A DNA stretch of 64,000 bases from Nemorincola sp044225795 (lineage in GTDB: Bacteria; Bacteroidota; Bacteroidia; Chitinophagales; Chitinophagaceae): NCBI GenBank assembly GCA_044225795.1, contig JBGAIF010000001.1:868001-932000 (forward strand), written 5' to 3'. Below are positions 41,912 to 49,646 of this stretch, one piece after another. Made by a program: the position numbers and the translations under genes. The first letter of the stretch is position 1. The number at the start of each line of letters is the position of its first letter. Under the pieces are notes generated by a model. It saw only the letters and a program-made list of their open reading frames with translations. It had not been told where the DNA came from and did no database searches.

Positions 41912-42127
41912 TTAGATTTTCATTAATTCGGATAACGTAATATCAAATATGTTTGCAACCTTCGTTAGGGTTAGGACTCGGAAATTTATCTTTCCGGATT
42001 CCATACGTGAAGTATTTGACTTCTCATAGTCAAGCTTAGCCGCAAATTCTTGCTGTGACATACCCCTTTCCTCTCTCAGCTTCTTAATTCGAGCGGCAAT
42101 TTTTTCTAAAACCTCAGAATCCTCCAT
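41912..42127 (-). CDS. XRE-family repressor
   Basis: 71 residues, almost only a helix-turn-helix domain: KKLREERGMSQQEFAAKLDYEKSN then SRMESGKINFRVLTLTKVANIF. It is divergent from the NHL-repeat protein gene; two near-identical 16-bp palindromes lie between them, one near each promoter. It probably represses itself and the NHL gene. Confidence 0.85.
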   Translation of the reverse strand: MEDSEVLEKIAARIKKLREERGMSQQEFAAKLDYEKSNTSRMESGKINFRVLTLTKVANIFDITLSELMKI

Positions 42128-42131
42128 TTTG

Positions 42132-42193
42132 TTATCGTTTTTGATAACTAAGTTTTCGGAATTCTATATATTTGTGGTTATCGAAAACGATAA
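42132..42193. promoter_or_regulatory. Two 16-bp operators and a promoter between divergent genes
   Basis: Site 1 is TTATCGTTTTTGATAA (42132-42147), five bases before the XRE start. Site 2 is TTATCGAAAACGATAA (42178-42193), a perfect palindrome. A -7 box TATATTTG (42167-42174) ends three bases before site 2, so a repressor there would cover the start of transcription of the NHL gene. The shared TTATCG/TGATAA half-sites point to one regulator, most likely the XRE protein at 41912. Confidence 0.75.
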
Positions 42194-42228
42194 GTATAAA
42201 AAATCTTAACCTTTAAAAGATAAAAACG

Positions 42229-43557
42229 ATGAAAAAACAGAACCTCATAGCAGTATGCCTGCTCCTTTTTGCGTTGGGGGTAAAAGCGCAAACAATTTCT
42301 ACTGTAGCTGGCAACGGTACAGGCGGCTATTCAGGAGATGGCAGCGCGGCAATCAGTGCCGAGTTGCAAACTCCAATTGGTGTCTCAATGGATGTGGCGG
42401 GGAATATGTATATCTCCGATCAGCATAATAACTGCATCCGAAAAGTAAATGTTTCAGGTACTATTTCAACATTTGCAGGGAGTGGAACAACTTTCGGATT
42501 TAGTGGTGATGGTGGTGCGGCTACAGCGGCAAAATTATACCAACCCAATAGGGTGGCTGTGGATGGTTCCGGTAACGTATACATTATTGATCAAGGCAAT
42601 TGGCGCATCCGCAAGGTTGATTTGTCGGGCACAATTACAACATTTGCAGGCAACGGAACGTCTGGCTTTACTGGTGACGGTGGTGCGGCTACAGCCGCAC
42701 AGATCGTTATGGAAGGAATTGCTATAAATGCTTCGGGTGACTTGTATATTGGTGCGAGTACCTGCATCCGTAAAGTAAGCGCCTCTACAGGCATGATAAG
42801 CACTATTGCGGGTAATCCATCAACTGCTGGTTTTTCAGGTGATGGCGGATTAGCAACAGCGGCTCAATTTAACAATGCCAGTGACCTTGTCTTTGACGCG
42901 GCTGGCAATCTATACATTTGTGATCAGGCGCGTATTAGGAAGATAAATACATCCGGTATTATCTCTACAATTGCCGGAAATGGTACTACAGGTATTACGG
43001 GTGATGGCGGCCCCGCAACCGCTGCGACAATAGACCCAACGGGCATTGCTGTGGATGCCTCCGGTAACATTTATTTTGCACAGACAAATGAGCAAATAAT
43101 TCGTAAGATTGATGCCGCTGGAACTATTACTAAGGTTGCAGGAAATGGTTCAATGGGATTCTCCGGTGATGGTGGCCCTGCTACTGCTGCCGAATTCACC
43201 TTTCCGGCACAGGTTGCAACCGATGGCTTAGGAAATATTTATATCGCTGATCAGAATAACCAACGCATTCGTAAAGTAAGTACAGGTACAAGTAGTATAT
43301 CTCCCATTGGTTTAGACAGATTGGCTCTCGATATTTCGCCGAATCCAGCATCAGACTTAATTAACATTAACCTCACTGCTGAAAAAAGGGAGACGATTAA
43401 AATTGCAATTACTAACGTAGTCGGCCATGAAGTACAAGTGATAACTGCATACACCAACACACCGACAAATGTCTCACTCAATGTACCTGCGGGCGTGTAT
43501 TTTGTAACAGCGATGCTATCAAATGCGACATTGTGCAAAACGCTTATTGTGAAATAG
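42229..43557 (+). CDS. Exported NHL-repeat protein with T9SS sorting domain
   Basis: 442 residues. A signal peptide (LIAVCLLLFALGVKA, cut before QTI) precedes about six NHL-type repeats. Each repeat pairs an IxTxAGNGTxGxxGDGGxATxA segment with a GNxYIxDxxNxRIRKV segment, which should form one beta-propeller. The C-terminal 80 residues are a type A T9SS domain (LDISPNPASDLININL, then GVYFVTAML and KTLIVK). It would cross the outer membrane by T9SS and sit on the cell surface, perhaps binding ligands or mediating adhesion. Cargo for a host-specific secretion system on a mobile element ties the element to Bacteroidota hosts. Confidence 0.88.
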   Translation: MKKQNLIAVCLLLFALGVKAQTISTVAGNGTGGYSGDGSAAISAELQTPIGVSMDVAGNMYISDQHNNCIRKVNVSGTISTFAGSGTTFGFSGDGGAATAAKLYQPNRVAVDGSGNVYIIDQGNWRIRKVDLSGTITTFAGNGTSGFTGDGGAATAAQIVMEGIAINASGDLYIGASTCIRKVSASTGMISTIAGNPSTAGFSGDGGLATAAQFNNASDLVFDAAGNLYICDQARIRKINTSGIISTIAGNGTTGITGDGGPATAATIDPTGIAVDASGNIYFAQTNEQIIRKIDAAGTITKVAGNGSMGFSGDGGPATAAEFTFPAQVATDGLGNIYIADQNNQRIRKVSTGTSSISPIGLDRLALDISPNPASDLININLTAEKRETIKIAITNVVGHEVQVITAYTNTPTNVSLNVPAGVYFVTAMLSNATLCKTLIVK

Positions 43558-43583
43558 AGGAAGTGGTTTGAAAAAAACAATAG

Positions 43584-43613
43584 AGCGTCCTGCCGTGTTT
43601 CAGGCAGGACGCT
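43584..43613. terminator. Hairpin between the NHL and SSB genes
   Basis: AGCGTCCTGCC pairs with GGCAGGACGCT-like bases (10 bp perfect, loop of 8). The right-hand T-run is weak (CTTCC) and an A-run lies to the left, so it is better placed for the minus-strand ssb gene but probably serves both. Confidence 0.65.
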
Positions 43614-43620
43614 TCCATTA

Positions 43621-43977
43621 TCAAAATGGCAAATCATCTTTGCTCTCGACCATACTGGTGTCTGCACCTTTCGCTCCCGCAACTATTTTTATGTTGTTAG
43701 TGTGAAAAATAAGATTGGCAAAGAACTCACCCTCTCTATTCTTGTATGAGTTGATGCCAACTCGTCCAAATAAGGTTACTATCGTTCCTTTCTTTAAATG
43801 ACCAGCTATTGCCGTACTGAGCCAGTACGCGCAGTTGAAAAATGTAGCATCCTTCTTTTTCTCCCCCGACTTTGTTTTATAGTAGTTGTTGTCAACAACG
43901 GTAAAGGCCACCAACTCCCTTCCGTCTTTTGTTTTCCGTACAACGGCATCACCTGCTAATCGTGCTGTCAGTTCCAT
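43621..43977 (-). CDS. ssb: Single-stranded DNA-binding protein
   Basis: 118 residues with an OB fold: LTARLAGDAVVRKTKDGREL, then FFNCAYWLSTAIAGHLKKGT and VTLFGRVGINSYKNREGE. The C terminus ends in DDLPF, the acidic-Pro-Phe tip that binds partner proteins. It is short for a chromosomal SSB and is probably an element-borne form protecting transferred DNA. The small gene 17 bases upstream is likely co-transcribed. Confidence 0.92.
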   Translation of the reverse strand: MELTARLAGDAVVRKTKDGRELVAFTVVDNNYYKTKSGEKKKDATFFNCAYWLSTAIAGHLKKGTIVTLFGRVGINSYKNREGEFFANLIFHTNNIKIVAGAKGADTSMVESKDDLPF

Positions 43978-43994
43978 AATAGTTGTTTTTGCTG

Positions 43995-44204
43995 TTAGTT
44001 AAAAATGCTCATTTGATTAAGTGTCTGCGCTTTCACCGTTTTGTGATGGTTAAGGCGAAATGCAACATTTTGGATAACTATGTCCTCACAAAGGATGATT
44101 GCCCATGCTGCGGATAAGGCTCTTGAACGGGTTCTGTTTTGCGCTCTCTGTATTGTCCATGAAATCCGCATAAGACGGGATAAATTCTGCGTGTTCTTTG
44201 TCAT
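43995..44204 (-). CDS. Small conserved-looking protein upstream of ssb
   Basis: 69 residues from the ATG at 44204; in-frame ATG further up to 44267 would add 21 residues of less typical sequence. The chain is helical and basic: KNTQNLSRLMRISWTIQRAQ, RSRALSAAWAIILCEDIVIQ, then HHKTVKAQTLNQM. I recall similar short proteins on Bacteroidota mobile elements but know of no function. Its stop lies 17 bases before the ssb start. Confidence 0.55.
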   Translation of the reverse strand: MTKNTQNLSRLMRISWTIQRAQNRTRSRALSAAWAIILCEDIVIQNVAFRLNHHKTVKAQTLNQMSIFN

Positions 44205-44505
44205 ACTATACGATTTAAAAGTGATGCTCGGCTTCGCCTCTCTGATGCTACCGATAGCGGCCAGCAAATAAGCCTGTGGAGAAAAGGAGCAAGGTTTTGC
44301 AGAAAAAAATACGAGCTGTTAGCCCCGTAGTCCGCTGTCGTTACAGTCTGGAGATTTTATTCTGCAAATTCACAAATGAAACACAGTGCAATGCTGACCT
44401 TGTCCTTTGCGGAACAGGCTTTTACCTTTGCTGTCGGGGAGCAGAATAATTACCACAATGCAATTCTTAAGCCTGTTTGTTTTAGATTAGTGAAAAATAC
44501 AGACT
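44205..44505. other. Non-coding stretch between divergent genes
   Basis: About 300 bases holding the divergent promoters of the small ssb-linked gene and the effector-like gene. I see no clear TAnnTTTG box, inverted repeat or convincing frame. Confidence 0.3.
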
Positions 44506-45267
44506 ATGTCATCTTCACCATTTTTAGTACACATAGTATCAAAGGAGGAATACCAGGAGCATTTAAGGACAAGAAAACCGTTTGCGCCACATTATGCGCC
44601 ATTCTTTCAGATTGGCGTACACCAACCATTTGATGCGTATTCTTTTCTTTGTCGTATATATCACAATAACGGTACTGGCTACTTCCGCATATTGATGGAG
44701 AATGACAAAAGAACTATTAGCCCTTTAATAGACTACTTTGAAAAAGGAAAAGAGTTTTTTGTTACCGCGAATGGGATTAACTATTATAAGGTGCTGGATA
44801 TTCGAACAGACGTTAATAAGCACCTCGAAGTAGCGTTGCGGTTAATTACTGATAACGCCTACGTTGAGCAGAACCACTTCTTTATGGTGATGCCATTTCG
44901 TGAAAAAAGTCTCAATGACTTTTATGTAACAAACATAAAAGAGTTTCTTAAAAAGAAAGCCAACATTAAGGTCTTCCGTGCAGATGATTTTAATGATACA
45001 GATGTTATTATTGATACCATCTTTCGAGAGATCGAAAAATCTGAGTTTGTTATTTGCGACATAACCCGTTGCAACAAAAACGTGTTCTTTGAAGTCGGTT
45101 ATGCGAAAGCATTGAATAAGCAACTTATATTCCTGTTTGAAGAAGGACAAGAACATAACTTTTTTGACGTGGCGCATATCCGCAGGATTGAATACTCACT
45201 TGATAGACCCGAAGTATTTCAGGCTAGGTTATTCGATACTATAGAGTCAATGCGCGGGAAAAGGTAA
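44506..45267 (+). CDS. Nucleoside deoxyribosyltransferase/TIR-like effector candidate
   Basis: 253 residues. Residues 1-115 form a domain I do not recognise. Residues 122-225 have the pattern of the nucleoside 2-deoxyribosyltransferase-like and TIR-like NAD-cleaving families: HFFMVMPF, then DTDVIIDTIFREIEKSEFVICDI, written as the hallmark CDITRCNKNVFFEVGYAKAL (184-203), where E196 is the presumed catalytic Glu, and QLIFLFEEG. Domains of this kind are effectors in several phage defence systems, where they deplete NAD or nucleotides. No partner enzyme is adjacent, but about 400 bases of strongly structured non-coding DNA follow. Function is inference. Confidence 0.7.
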   Translation: MSSSPFLVHIVSKEEYQEHLRTRKPFAPHYAPFFQIGVHQPFDAYSFLCRIYHNNGTGYFRILMENDKRTISPLIDYFEKGKEFFVTANGINYYKVLDIRTDVNKHLEVALRLITDNAYVEQNHFFMVMPFREKSLNDFYVTNIKEFLKKKANIKVFRADDFNDTDVIIDTIFREIEKSEFVICDITRCNKNVFFEVGYAKALNKQLIFLFEEGQEHNFFDVAHIRRIEYSLDRPEVFQARLFDTIESMRGKR

Positions 45268-45317
45268 AAGCGCCTGCGGCTGTGCGTGGGTAAGAATGAC
45301 TGCAATGTATTGCGGTC

Positions 45318-45510
45318 GTTGTGCGGCTCGCCAGAAAGGAAACCAAGCGAAGCGTGTTTCCAGCGAGTGCCACCGGATGGCGCAATTTGTCAAAGCGTGA
45401 TAACGCACAAATTGCACAGTGTAGGATTTTTGCGTGGCATGGCAATACGCAAAGGCGTGTGGCAGCAAAAATCCGTAACGCAGCCGGTGGCTTCGCGGGC
45501 GAGCACTAAC
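45318..45510. ncRNA. Large multibranched inverted-repeat element
   Basis: About 190 bases, G+C richer than surroundings, with nested stems checked by eye: outer CTCGCC 45327-45332 with 45498-45503 (and GTG 45321-45323 with CAC 45504-45506); GGAAAC 45338-45343 with 45356-45361; GCCACCGG 45369-45376 with 45484-45491; GCAATTTGT 45382-45390 with 45407-45415, capped by GCGT/ACGC; GGATTTTTGC 45424-45433 with 45465-45474, capped by ACGC/GCGT. This forms a closed four-way-like junction. It has frames on both strands but they are by-products of the symmetry. It could be a structured RNA or a folding DNA site. Confidence 0.6.
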
Positions 45511-45547
45511 AAGGGCTGCGGATGGACTTTAGGCTCTGCAAATGAAC

Positions 45548-45690
45548 ACAAACTTGGCGATAGCAATGTTTGTAGTGAATGCGCAGTAAAGACTAAAGGA
45601 CATAGTAGCAGCCATGAGATTTAGTCTTGAAGCTGCAAAGAATATGACAATCTGTGTTCAAAGGAAGTCTTCCAAGCGATAGCATGGAAG
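45548..45690. other. Further hairpins downstream of the multibranched element
   Basis: Three more inverted repeats: ACAAAC 45548-45553 with GTTTGT 45568-45573; AAGACTAAA 45589-45597 with TTTAGTCTT 45620-45628; CTTCCA 45669-45674 with TGGAAG 45685-45690. No coding sequence is apparent from 45268 to 45899. These may be part of one RNA of about 400 nt with the element before it. Confidence 0.4.
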
Positions 45691-45899
45691 TACTGACGTA
45701 TGAACAAAACAATTTCTTGCCCAGTTTCCTTTTAAAATCAAATACCTGGGCAAGTGATTGTTTTAAGATTGGCGTATTCTTTGCCAAGCGGCTAAATCGA
45801 ATTCCTATTTACCTGCGGGTGGGTGCCTTTAGAGCGAAGCGGAGAAGGCATCATAGATTAGGCTTTTGTCTTCCATTGAAAAGGCTCCAAACTACATTA

Positions 45900-47327
45900 C
45901 TATTTTTTATTCGCTACACCTCTAACTGAAAAACCGCATGACCTGTAATACTTCCTAATATTGGGCATTGAATTGTTAAGTAATACAAAAGGATAACCTT
46001 CTTCCGGCCCGAGCAGTTTAATGTTAATCCACCAATAGCCATGCTTTTTCCTTGATGTGAATTGCCCTTCGGAAGTACGACATCCGCCTAAAATTGACCA
46101 GTTATTTTTCTTAAAGTATATAGCATTAGGCCAATAGCTTGGATGCAAATATGAAGAGTACTTTGATTCAACTCCTAGTTCAGTTACCAAATTCTCAATG
46201 TCGTCATCAGTCGGCAGTCGCCAGTTATCAGATAGTAAGCCTCCGTGAGTGGAATCGAGTGCAGCATACCAATTATATAGTTTACCATACCCTACCTCAT
46301 TAGACTTATTATTCTCGTAGTAGCACCAGCATCCTATGCCTTTGTTACCGTAAGCGATCCATGCGCTGTCAGTCTTGGCTTCTGGAATTTTTGTCCCGTC
46401 TGCGTAATGATCGACATCAACATTTTTACTCATCCAAATTTGCTTCCCAATTTTTATACTTGTGAATGCAGATTTTTCTGTAACAGTGCCCCCTAAATGG
46501 TCTATTGTGGAATCTGCCTTTGAAACTTTAAATTTATCAATGCTGTCTGCGCGATGAATACCTGTGTCTCTTTTAGATGCTGGTTTCTTTTGTACAAGTG
46601 AATCAACAGAAGTAAGCTGCGGGTTTGTACTCGCAACCTGATTTTTTTTAAAGTTGCTTATAATGAGTGCTGCGACAATTAATAAAACCAAAAGTGCTGC
46701 AGCCGTGAGCCACCCAAAAACATGCGGTTTTTTTGTAGGAATTATTGAACTGGTGTTATTAGAGTTTGAAACTTCGATTGCAGTTTGCTTCTGTTCCTTT
46801 TCTGGCGTGGGTTGTGATTGAGGGGCCTGTTCAATGTCTTGTTCAGGAAGCACGAAAAGAATTGGGTTAACATCAAACTGGGGGTCTTCTTGAATTTGAT
46901 TTGCTTTTAATATTTCGCCAATCTCTACTTCGGCGTATTCTGGAATATCTATAGTGTATTTAAAATCAAGTTCGTTTTTGTAGTCAGTTAGGATGATGTA
47001 AGCAAGTGTTTTTCTTAAACAAACGTAACATATGAAGTCCAAAAGTTGATATTTGGCTTTATTTGCTTTGTTGCCAATGGCTCTTCTAATGGTGGCTTCA
47101 CCGAAAGCTATATCAGCTTTTACACATCGTTGAAACAATTCTGGTTTTTCGTTGTTTAATTTCTTTTTAAAGTAGTCCTCAAGAAATATTGAGATATCTA
47201 CATATGTTTTGTCCTTCCCAAGATTTAAAAGATATGACTTCAATTCAATATCCAATAACTCCAACAATAGAGTCGGTACTGAAAGGCTGGTGCCGTCAAT
47301 TATTTGGGGGATTCCATTCATTTTCAA
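45900..47327 (-). CDS. Membrane protein with FISUMP domain
   Basis: 475 residues. The N-terminal 200 residues are soluble and helical, ending in a Gln/Pro-rich linker; a single membrane helix follows (about 203-224, GWLTAAALLVLLIVAALII). The C-terminal part from about residue 285 is a FISUMP (Fibrobacter succinogenes major paralogous) domain: GKQIWMSKNVDVDHYADGTK, GCWCYYENN, YGKLYNWYAALD, and NWRLPTDDD. The FISUMP part is probably outside the cytoplasm, and the N-terminal domain inside, which suggests a sensor or signalling anchor. The role is unknown. It is monocistronic and converges on the structured region. Confidence 0.8.
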   Translation of the reverse strand: MKMNGIPQIIDGTSLSVPTLLLELLDIELKSYLLNLGKDKTYVDISIFLEDYFKKKLNNEKPELFQRCVKADIAFGEATIRRAIGNKANKAKYQLLDFICYVCLRKTLAYIILTDYKNELDFKYTIDIPEYAEVEIGEILKANQIQEDPQFDVNPILFVLPEQDIEQAPQSQPTPEKEQKQTAIEVSNSNNTSSIIPTKKPHVFGWLTAAALLVLLIVAALIISNFKKNQVASTNPQLTSVDSLVQKKPASKRDTGIHRADSIDKFKVSKADSTIDHLGGTVTEKSAFTSIKIGKQIWMSKNVDVDHYADGTKIPEAKTDSAWIAYGNKGIGCWCYYENNKSNEVGYGKLYNWYAALDSTHGGLLSDNWRLPTDDDIENLVTELGVESKYSSYLHPSYWPNAIYFKKNNWSILGGCRTSEGQFTSRKKHGYWWINIKLLGPEEGYPFVLLNNSMPNIRKYYRSCGFSVRGVANKK

Positions 47328-47797
47328 TCAACCATACACTGAATGTCGGCAATGTCGGCAGTAACGAAAATAAGAAGAAAATTGAATGTTTTCAATGTCG
47401 CTGCGCTGTCGCCAATGTCATTGTTGCCGCCACTGTTGATTCTACGTTTACAGTCAAATTTTAGATTCCCAAAGAGAATTCTACAGTCCCGCCGCTAACA
47501 CATTAAATACTTTATTAAAACATCTTTTAGGGCTTGTTACCCGATATGAAAAAAGTGAGGCACTCCGAAGTGGTGTTCGGAAGTGCCTCGGTGTAGTTCC
47601 AATTAGACTGGAAATACTTCCTGAGCGTAACATTTGCTTTGGCATATGTCAAGCTTAGCTGTAGGTATATATAATGCTCAAATTGGAACCGGACACCAAA
47701 AGTGTATCGGGTTTTGTTGTTTATCACAACCGAGCTTTTCAGCAATAAACAAATAAAAAGACACCGGAAAATTGTTAAACATAAATATTTTCTAAAC
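47328..47797. other. Non-coding region with a minus-strand terminator hairpin
   Basis: About 470 bases without a credible gene. A stem of 13 bp with one bulge (47557-47569 with 47576-47589) is followed on the minus strand by T residues (47549-47554 as A on the plus strand). No minus-strand gene reads into it from the right, so it may end a small antisense RNA, or be a leftover. ATGTCGGCA repeats occur at about 47342-47361. Confidence 0.4.
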
Positions 47798-48565
47798 ATG
47801 AAAAACGCAATCATTCTTATACTCGCAGCTATACTGATCTTAATATACTTGCGAAGCTCAAAATCGGATGAGACCACCGATTTAAAATATGTACAGTATA
47901 TCAGTAGCCCTGTAAGGGCGGATATAAACATCAGTTTTTTTCAAGACTGCACTGGCTCAATTAAAAAGAACGGAGTGGAGATTATTACCTCGCAAAATTT
48001 CACACCCTACTTTGAAGATGTTTGCCGGAACATACAGCTATCATTTGGGGTAATTACCGCCAATACAGCTCAAAAGTTGATAACCCTTGAACTTCCCAAA
48101 ATACAATTTGCTAAACCTATTCAGCCTGACATATCATCACTGCCTATTACCTCACAGAAACAGGCAAAACGAGAATTTACTGTTGCACTGTACACTTACC
48201 GAGAAGATAGTACCAGGTACTACGCAGATAGACAAAAGCGGTGTGCCGCTTTTAGTCAGCAAGTTGATACTCTTTTGCATAAGTACCGACAGAAATTGTC
48301 AGATACAACAGACCTAGTTCCTGCATTCAAAATTGCGGATAAGGGGTTTAACTTCTTCTTCGCAGGTCACGCTAAAAACTATTTGCTTATTAATGGTGAT
48401 GGGTTGGATTCGTACAATCGGGTACCGGAAAAAATGAAGAATCCAACTGCGTTTATTCTTGTTAACTCAGACGGTCTTCCTACCACTCCCATTGATTCAC
48501 TCGCAACAAGAATACTACTGTCAACACAACAAGCTATTCAATACACATTATCTCAAACCAACTAA
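47798..48565 (+). CDS. Membrane-anchored protein of the mobilisation operon
   Basis: 255 residues from the ATG at 47798. One N-terminal hydrophobic helix (residues 3-19, with AIILILAAILILIYL) anchors a soluble domain. The domain has an early DCTGSIKKNG segment (D-x-T-G-S resembles a vWA MIDAS start DxSxS), a helical charged middle (REDSTRYYADRQKRCAAFSQQ) and FFFAGHAKNYLLINGDGLDS, which looks like the strand after a vWA core. I suspect a degenerate von Willebrand A-like fold but cannot confirm it. It is 11 bases before the next membrane-protein gene and likely begins the transfer operon. Confidence 0.55.
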   Translation: MKNAIILILAAILILIYLRSSKSDETTDLKYVQYISSPVRADINISFFQDCTGSIKKNGVEIITSQNFTPYFEDVCRNIQLSFGVITANTAQKLITLELPKIQFAKPIQPDISSLPITSQKQAKREFTVALYTYREDSTRYYADRQKRCAAFSQQVDTLLHKYRQKLSDTTDLVPAFKIADKGFNFFFAGHAKNYLLINGDGLDSYNRVPEKMKNPTAFILVNSDGLPTTPIDSLATRILLSTQQAIQYTLSQTN

Positions 48566-48576
48566 AACTTTAAACA

Positions 48577-49470
48577 ATGAGACACTTTGCTTACGAAAGC
48601 CGACAGGAATACACTCAAATAATTCAGTACATCGAAGATAGAATTACTCCATTCTTTCTCTCAAGGAGAGATTTACCAGAGCGAATTAGCAAATTAAATG
48701 ACAAAAAAAGCAAGTTAGACACTGCGAATCCGGCCTTTGCTTCCATGCGTCAAAATCTGCGGGAATACATCAGAATTCTAATCTTCATAGTTACTCCCTG
48801 TCTGTGCATTTTCATTGATTACTTAATACTTCTTAATGGGCTAAACATCTTGTGTGAGAAATACAGCATCGGCAACTTTGCAAAATATGCGTCACCAGTC
48901 GCGTTGGTGGTTGTGGAAATCGGTCTCGGCTATCTTGCTGTGGTTGAGCAACGAAACAGTATTCACAGATCATGGATTGGGAAAGCGCTGCGTTACTGTA
49001 TTATCGGGTTCCTAATAGCTTTCTCACTTCTTGTAATAGTCTATTCCTCGGAATCATACAATCCTCAGTTTGATGGAGCATCCAAAGACAGCTATTTGTT
49101 TGGTGTGGCTTTCGTGCAGATAGCCCTGCTTATACCATCAACCATGTTGCATATCTGGGTTATACGGAACTCAGAAGGAATTGCTGAGTCAATTGCTTAT
49201 CTGATTTATGAATCTAAATGGAAGAAGATAACCCGCGAACTTAAGAGAATGGAAACCCGCAAGCGTAAAGACACCGTTGAATTCATAAAAATGGTGCAAC
49301 GGCTGATAAAGGCTATTGAGGCATTTAAAAATAGATACCCTGAAGCAAATGCGGATTTTAACCAGTTAATACCGTATGATCTGGCGCAGGCAATTAACAG
49401 GGTTATGGGCTGGGAGGTTTTTAAGGGCAACGGTCATTACACTTCAGTAGATAACAAAATGCTTTACTAA
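48577..49470 (+). CDS. Four-helix membrane protein of the mobilisation operon
   Basis: 297 residues. A charged N-terminal region (1-65) is followed by about four membrane helices (near 68-90, 105-125, 138-160, 175-198) and a C-terminal cytoplasmic coiled, basic region (KKITRELKRMETRKRKDTVEF). No known family. It is translationally coupled to the next small gene by a TAATG overlap, and with the downstream coupling protein it likely forms a membrane platform for DNA transfer. Confidence 0.65.
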   Translation: MRHFAYESRQEYTQIIQYIEDRITPFFLSRRDLPERISKLNDKKSKLDTANPAFASMRQNLREYIRILIFIVTPCLCIFIDYLILLNGLNILCEKYSIGNFAKYASPVALVVVEIGLGYLAVVEQRNSIHRSWIGKALRYCIIGFLIAFSLLVIVYSSESYNPQFDGASKDSYLFGVAFVQIALLIPSTMLHIWVIRNSEGIAESIAYLIYESKWKKITRELKRMETRKRKDTVEFIKMVQRLIKAIEAFKNRYPEANADFNQLIPYDLAQAINRVMGWEVFKGNGHYTSVDNKMLY

Positions 49471-49646
49471 TGAGCCACGGAAAGAAAGAGAAAGGTATTT
49501 CCTCATCTCTTGTTAAGACCCTTGTGGTGTCTCTCTTGAAAGCTACGGCTGCGCTCTTCGCTTTTGTCTTAAAAATTCTCTCCCTGATCATCGGGAAAAT
49601 ATCAGAGTTATTCGAAAAACTATCGGAACATGGTTCAGGTCATTAA
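49470..49646 (+). CDS. Short membrane protein upstream of the coupling protein
   Basis: 58 residues: MSHGKKEKGISSS, then a hydrophobic helix (LVKTLVVSLLKATAALFAF then VLKILSLIIG) and an amphipathic tail ending in EHGSGH. Its ATG overlaps the previous stop (TAATG), and its last 17 bases overlap the start of the VirD4-like gene, so it is embedded in the operon. Size and place suggest it supplies the membrane anchor which the following coupling protein largely lacks. Confidence 0.65.
   Translation: MSHGKKEKGISSSLVKTLVVSLLKATAALFAFVLKILSLIIGKISELFEKLSEHGSGH

Noticed and set aside
45318..45510. Integron attC site
   Set aside because: The ends read GTT...GCAC-TAAC, in the opposite sense to attC (which begins with ...AAC and ends with GTT...), and no integron integrase is present. 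The repeat is also larger than most attC sites.
45318..45510. Group II intron starting at a GTGCG-like sequence
   Set aside because: No domain V hairpin with its AGC catalytic triad and no intron-encoded reverse transcriptase were found.
45286..45624. Plus-strand frame of 112 codons after the effector gene
   Set aside because: It coincides with the multibranched inverted repeat; frames occur on both strands there because of the symmetry, and the Cys/Arg/Ser-rich sequence has no protein-like pattern.
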